From Planctomycetota bacterium (lineage in GTDB: Bacteria > Planctomycetota > Phycisphaerae > WQYP01): a stretch of DNA of 36,155 nt. The position numbers and the translations under genes were made by a program. Below, piece by piece: positions 32,792 through 36,155 of this stretch; within the stretch, counting starts at the first letter, position 1; every line of letters starts with the position of its first letter. Under the pieces are notes generated by a model. It saw only the letters and a program-made list of their open reading frames with translations, did not search any database and was not told the DNA's origin. The stretch spans positions 1-36,155 of the forward strand of contig JAJZGH010000011.1 in NCBI GenBank assembly GCA_021798635.1. Direction: 5' to 3'.

Positions 32792-33724
32792 ATGAAAAAT
32801 ACACTGGTTTACTGGCTTCACACGCTATCGCCAACGCACGTCGGAACCGGGCGGGGCCTGGGTTATATTGACCTCCCGATCCACCGGGATTGCCTGACCA
32901 ACTGGCCGGCAATTCCAGCCACCGCCTTCAAGGGCGTCTGGGCGGATAGCTTTAGTGCCACCGACGAAAAGCGAAAAACTGACAACAGCCTGCGGGCAGC
33001 TTTTGGCGTTGCCACGGATGGGGATAATGAATCCCGGGCCGGCGCCCTGATCCCCACTGACGCGCGGCTGGTCTGCCTGCCCGTGCGAAGCTTCCGCGGC
33101 ACGTTTGCGTGGTGTACCTCGCATTTGGCATTGGAGTTTCTACGGCGCGACCTGGACATGGCGGGTTTTACCGGTTTGCCCGAAGGCATACCACCGCTGG
33201 CCGCAGGTGTCGCGCTGCATAGCCCGGAATGCGTGCTGAAGCACTCCAGCGGGGCCGCGGGGGCGGCGAAAATCTTCCTGGCGGATTTGGATTTTGAAGC
33301 CAAGGCAAGCGAGCCGGCGGGAAAGTGGGCGGCCTTTATCGCCGGGCATGTCTTCACCGAAGACACTTGGAAAAAAGCATTTACGCAACGATTTGCAATT
33401 ATTCCCGACGACGCATTTAATTTCCTCTGTGAAACCGCCACTGAAATCGCTGCCCGCGTGCGCATTGATGATAAGACCGGGACGGTCGCCGATGGGGCCT
33501 TATGGAACGAGGAACTGCTGCCGCCGGAATCCATCTTTTCGGGGCTTATTTCCTGCGACCGCGTCTATGGCACGGCAGAAGGCCAGACGCCCGTGAAGCT
33601 CGTCAAACAATTCGCTACGGACCCGCTGGAGCTGCAAATCGGCGGAAAAGCCAGCACCGGACGCGGGCAGGTACGTTGCGTATTTAGCCAACCGCAAGGA
33701 GTGCGCCATGACGCAGACAAATAG
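32792..33724 (+). CDS. cmr4: Type III-B Cas7-family backbone protein Cmr4
   Basis: A 310-residue protein that forms the filament of the Cmr complex and cleaves target RNA every six nucleotides. The motif THVGTGRGLGYIDLPIHRD is typical; D27 aligns with the catalytic Asp of known Cmr4 proteins. ATAFKGVWAD provides the conserved SxKG-like loop, and a C-terminal GGKASTGRGQVRC is the glycine-rich loop. It is separated from cmr3 by 27 bases and overlaps cmr5 by 17. Confidence 0.93.
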   Translation: MKNTLVYWLHTLSPTHVGTGRGLGYIDLPIHRDCLTNWPAIPATAFKGVWADSFSATDEKRKTDNSLRAAFGVATDGDNESRAGALIPTDARLVCLPVRSFRGTFAWCTSHLALEFLRRDLDMAGFTGLPEGIPPLAAGVALHSPECVLKHSSGAAGAAKIFLADLDFEAKASEPAGKWAAFIAGHVFTEDTWKKAFTQRFAIIPDDAFNFLCETATEIAARVRIDDKTGTVADGALWNEELLPPESIFSGLISCDRVYGTAEGQTPVKLVKQFATDPLELQIGGKASTGRGQVRCVFSQPQGVRHDADK

Positions 33725-34091
33725 CCAAAAAATGGCCCAAGCTGCCTTTAAGGAGCTTGCGAAAGCGCCCGTAGACAGGGACTTTGTAAGCTTTGCTCGC
33801 GGCTTTCCAACGCTGGCCCACAGCAGCGGGTTAACCCAGGCGATCGCGTTTGCCAAGGCCAAGGGAAAAAAATGCCATCAGCAGTATTTGGCCATTCTCA
33901 CGGCCGTGCTTAACGCCGGAGGTTTCGGGCCATTCGGAGCGCAGACACCTATAGAGCAGGCCGCATGTTCATGCGATGCGTCCGAATACATGCGCATCAG
34001 CCGCGGGGCATTTATCGCGGCGGATTGGATCAAGCGCTATGCTGAGGCGTTGGCACCGGAACCCAACGGAGACCGGGAGGGGCGGCCATGA
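33708..34091 (+). CDS. cmr5: Type III-B small subunit Cmr5 (Cas11)
   Basis: A 127-residue helical protein, the small subunit that lines the target-binding groove of the Cmr complex. It starts TQTNSQKMAQAAFKEL and contains KGKKCHQQYLAILTAVL, as in Cmr5 family members. Position between cmr4 and cmr6, and size, agree. It overlaps cmr4 by 17 bases and cmr6 by four (ATGA). Confidence 0.88.
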   Translation: MTQTNSQKMAQAAFKELAKAPVDRDFVSFARGFPTLAHSSGLTQAIAFAKAKGKKCHQQYLAILTAVLNAGGFGPFGAQTPIEQAACSCDASEYMRISRGAFIAADWIKRYAEALAPEPNGDREGRP

Positions 34092-35245
34092 CACGCAATG
34101 CCCTTTTCCAGTTGGACCACAAACACTGCCAGAACCCGGCGCTGCTTTTGTCGCACTACGCCAAGGGAATTAGCGCAGACAACGGCAGCAAACCCAAGGC
34201 CGTCGCGCAGCTGGTGCAGGCGGTGGAAACCGCAGGAAAAGACCCAGGACTGGCGGAGCTTTATAAGCTCGCGTTTGGTCGATGGAACCGCCAATCACAT
34301 TCCGGGGAAGGCGCGGTGGTCATGGAGTTGTCCACGGCCAGGCGGCTTAGAATAGGGGCCGGCACGGACAATGCCCTGGAGTGGAGCTTGCGGCTCCATC
34401 CGCTCTACGGCACCCCGCTGATCCCCGGCTCAGCGATTAAGGGAGTGGCGTCGCATTACTTCCATAATGTGTGGGGTGCAGTAAATCCGGAATTCCGCTC
34501 AGGCGGAGACTTCCACAACTTTATGTTTGGAAGCACCGACAGCGATGGCGCTCTGATTTTTCACGATGCCTGGATCACGCCGGACTCACTGGCCGCTGGT
34601 GGTTTTCGCCGGGACGTTATGACCCCGCACCACTTGGACTGGCAGGACAAAAAAACGGCTCCAACGGACTTTGACAGCCCCACTCCGGTAGCCTGCATGT
34701 CGGTGTGCGGAACATTCCGGATTGCTCTTTCGTGGAAACGCACGGCGGAGCTGGAGGACGGCTCATCAGGAGAAGTACGAAAACACTGGTTACAACTGGT
34801 AGCCGACCTGGTGAAAGAGTCGCTGGAAAAATGGGGAATCGGCGGAAAAACCAGCAGCGGCTACGGGCGCCTGACTGCCCCCGATCGCGCCAACCTCCCG
34901 ACGGACGAGCCGGCCGAAATGCGAGGCAGAGGCCAACTCGCCGCGCCGCCCAAGGCTTCCCCGCCACTGAAGGATCATATCGTCAAGGCGGTGCTGGTTG
35001 AGGAAAAAACAAAAAGTGGTGGCTGGAAAGCGCGCCACGGGGATAGCATCGGCGAGATTCAAAATAGCAAGGACGTCCCAGGCGACGCCAAACCGGGCGA
35101 TGAGCTGGAACTGCTGGTGGCAATTAGCAACGCACAGCGAATCGCCTTCACGTTTCCCACGGAGAAGGCCAAGGCGGATGCGGCGAAACGCCTTTCCCAA
35201 AGAACCGCACCCCGCCCACAACAACCAAGAAATAGGACATATTGA
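34088..35245 (+). CDS. cmr6: Type III-B RAMP protein Cmr6 with extra C-terminal domain
   Basis: A 385-residue Cas7-family protein. The RAMP core carries HPLYGTPLIPGSAIKGVASH and ends in the Gly-rich loop GIGGKTSSGYG at 250-260. After a Pro/Ala-rich linker, residues about 297-365 form a separate beta-rich segment (KAVLVEEKTKSGGWKAR, then IQNSKDVPGDAKPGDELELLVA) that is not part of minimal Cmr6. Its strand pattern resembles a small OB- or barrel-type nucleic-acid-binding fold, an inference only. The ATG overlaps the cmr5 stop. Confidence 0.9.
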   Translation: MTRNALFQLDHKHCQNPALLLSHYAKGISADNGSKPKAVAQLVQAVETAGKDPGLAELYKLAFGRWNRQSHSGEGAVVMELSTARRLRIGAGTDNALEWSLRLHPLYGTPLIPGSAIKGVASHYFHNVWGAVNPEFRSGGDFHNFMFGSTDSDGALIFHDAWITPDSLAAGGFRRDVMTPHHLDWQDKKTAPTDFDSPTPVACMSVCGTFRIALSWKRTAELEDGSSGEVRKHWLQLVADLVKESLEKWGIGGKTSSGYGRLTAPDRANLPTDEPAEMRGRGQLAAPPKASPPLKDHIVKAVLVEEKTKSGGWKARHGDSIGEIQNSKDVPGDAKPGDELELLVAISNAQRIAFTFPTEKAKADAAKRLSQRTAPRPQQPRNRTY

Positions 35246-35246
35246 C

Positions 35247-36155
35247 ATGCCAACACTTATGATTTCCACCTGCGGCACCAGCTTGCTGACGAATTATGCC
35301 AGGGGCGATGGTGTGCTGGCGGAAACCGTCAGGCAGTCGGCGAATACCACCAGTGCGGACGCAACGCCTCAAATTGAGCGAGCGATCACGGAAGCACTGC
35401 AACAATGCCGCGTTAAACTTTCGACAAGCGCAGTGAAAGATGTTCGTAGCGCCAGTGCGGAGTTGAACGGCTTATTGGGGTTCTATAACGATCAGTTGGC
35501 CGGGGCGAATAAGGATCAGCATATCCTGCTGCACACAGATACGCTCCAGGGTGAGCGCGTCGCGAAAGCCCTGCAGGGCTATCTTCATGGCAAAAAATTG
35601 ACCGCTTCTGCAAAATTATTTTCGGATCTGCGTACCGATACGCTGGAGAACTTCCAGCACGGCCTGACGGGCGTTATCAAATGGTGCCACGAGACGCTGC
35701 CGGGCTATCGCGAAAAAGGATATAAGGTCGTTTTTAATCTTACCGGCGGATTCAAAAGCATTCAGGGTTGGATGCAGACGCTGGGAATGTTCTACGCCGA
35801 CGAAATTATCTACATCTTTGAATCGGGGAAGGAACTGCTGCGCATTCCGCGCATTCCCGTGGCGCTCGACAAAGCCGTAGTCGAGGAAATTCAAAACAAT
35901 CTGCCTTTCTTCCGCCGGTTGGCGATAAAACTTCCATGCAAGACCGCCGATATTCCCGGGGACATCTCAGGGGCCTTCCTGTACAAGCCCGGCGACAAGA
36001 TTGAGCTTTCAGCCTGGGGGAGGCTGATGTGGGGCCCAGCTAGGGCAACCCTATACCGGGAAAAAGTCCATACTTCGCCGGACATCCGGATCGTTTACAG
36101 CCGGCGATTTCGCGATGCATGCAGCACGCTCACCGCCGAGGATCAACGCTGGAAC
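35247..36155 (+). CDS. CARF-domain effector, probably CARF-RelE (Cami1-like); cut by window end
   Basis: At least 303 residues, open to the right edge. The N-terminal CARF domain has STCGTSLLTN (residues 7-16), an acidic HTDTLQGERVAKALQ segment, and FNLTGGFKSIQGW (163-175), features of the TIGR02619/APE2256 group. Residues 205-230 (ESGKELLRIPRIPVALD) end the CARF part. After a short winged-helix-like region, residues 280-303 (IRIVYSRRFRDACSTL and EDQRWN) look like the first strand and helix of a RelE-type toxin. Cami1 proteins with CARF-RelE cut ribosome-bound mRNA when cyclic tetra-adenylate binds. The start is one base after the cmr6 stop, so it belongs to the operon. Confidence 0.75.
   Translation, partial: MPTLMISTCGTSLLTNYARGDGVLAETVRQSANTTSADATPQIERAITEALQQCRVKLSTSAVKDVRSASAELNGLLGFYNDQLAGANKDQHILLHTDTLQGERVAKALQGYLHGKKLTASAKLFSDLRTDTLENFQHGLTGVIKWCHETLPGYREKGYKVVFNLTGGFKSIQGWMQTLGMFYADEIIYIFESGKELLRIPRIPVALDKAVVEEIQNNLPFFRRLAIKLPCKTADIPGDISGAFLYKPGDKIELSAWGRLMWGPARATLYREKVHTSPDIRIVYSRRFRDACSTLTAEDQRWN

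Overview
The window looks like a bacterial chromosome segment, most likely from the Planctomycetota and perhaps a Phycisphaerae-like lineage. This is inference. It rests on a small basic protein of the type seen in Planctomycetes/Verrucomicrobia/Chlamydiae, a PEP-CTERM sorted protein, a PilM/PilN-like operon with very long secretin, and a UvrA with a CxxH half finger. No rRNA, tRNA or CRISPR array was recognised.

Layout. Positions 1-9104 hold mostly housekeeping and single genes: a DUF1015 protein running off the left edge, a PEP-CTERM protein with two aspartic-protease-like DTG motifs, NAD(P)H-hydrate epimerase, a Tat-exported glycoside-hydrolase-like protein, uvrA, a phospholipase-D family protein and a small basic protein. 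Positions 9222-19298 (minus strand) hold a type IV pilus/type II secretion-like operon: a PilM-PilN-like fusion, two single-pass membrane proteins in PilO/PilP-like positions, and a 1314-residue secretin closed by a clear terminator. Three consecutive proteins of this operon carry tandem FGPPGG repeats. Positions 19710-26329 (plus strand) hold a lipoprotein-like protein, a small membrane protein, a glycerophosphodiesterase translationally linked to rho, a phosphate/sugar-type MFS permease preceded by TTAACA-like direct repeats, and an exported DUF4139 protein.

Positions 26330-27557 are a scar. An 89-bp direct repeat duplicates the 3' end of the DUF4139 gene 911 bp downstream. Between the copies lie broken fragments (PIN-like, winged-helix-like, possibly helicase C-terminus), a REP-like palindrome and GCG-rich repeats. 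This looks like the edge or remnant of an integrated element.

Positions 27558-36155 hold a type III-B CRISPR-Cas operon in tight order: a Csb2 C-terminal-like (Cas6-like) protein, cmr1, cmr2/cas10, cmr3, cmr4, cmr5, cmr6 and a CARF protein cut by the window end. The most interesting points are: (i) the first gene resembles only the Cas6-like half of the type I-G Cas5-Cas6 fusion Csb2; (ii) Cas10 lacks an N-terminal HD nuclease but keeps GGDD, so the system probably acts by cyclic oligoadenylate signalling plus Cmr4 RNA cleavage; (iii) the CARF protein runs into what looks like the start of a RelE-type toxin domain, as in Cami1, implying translation arrest as the immune output; (iv) Cmr6 has an extra C-terminal domain. 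Together they suggest a signalling-only III-B system with a borrowed crRNA-processing domain and a ribosome-targeting effector.
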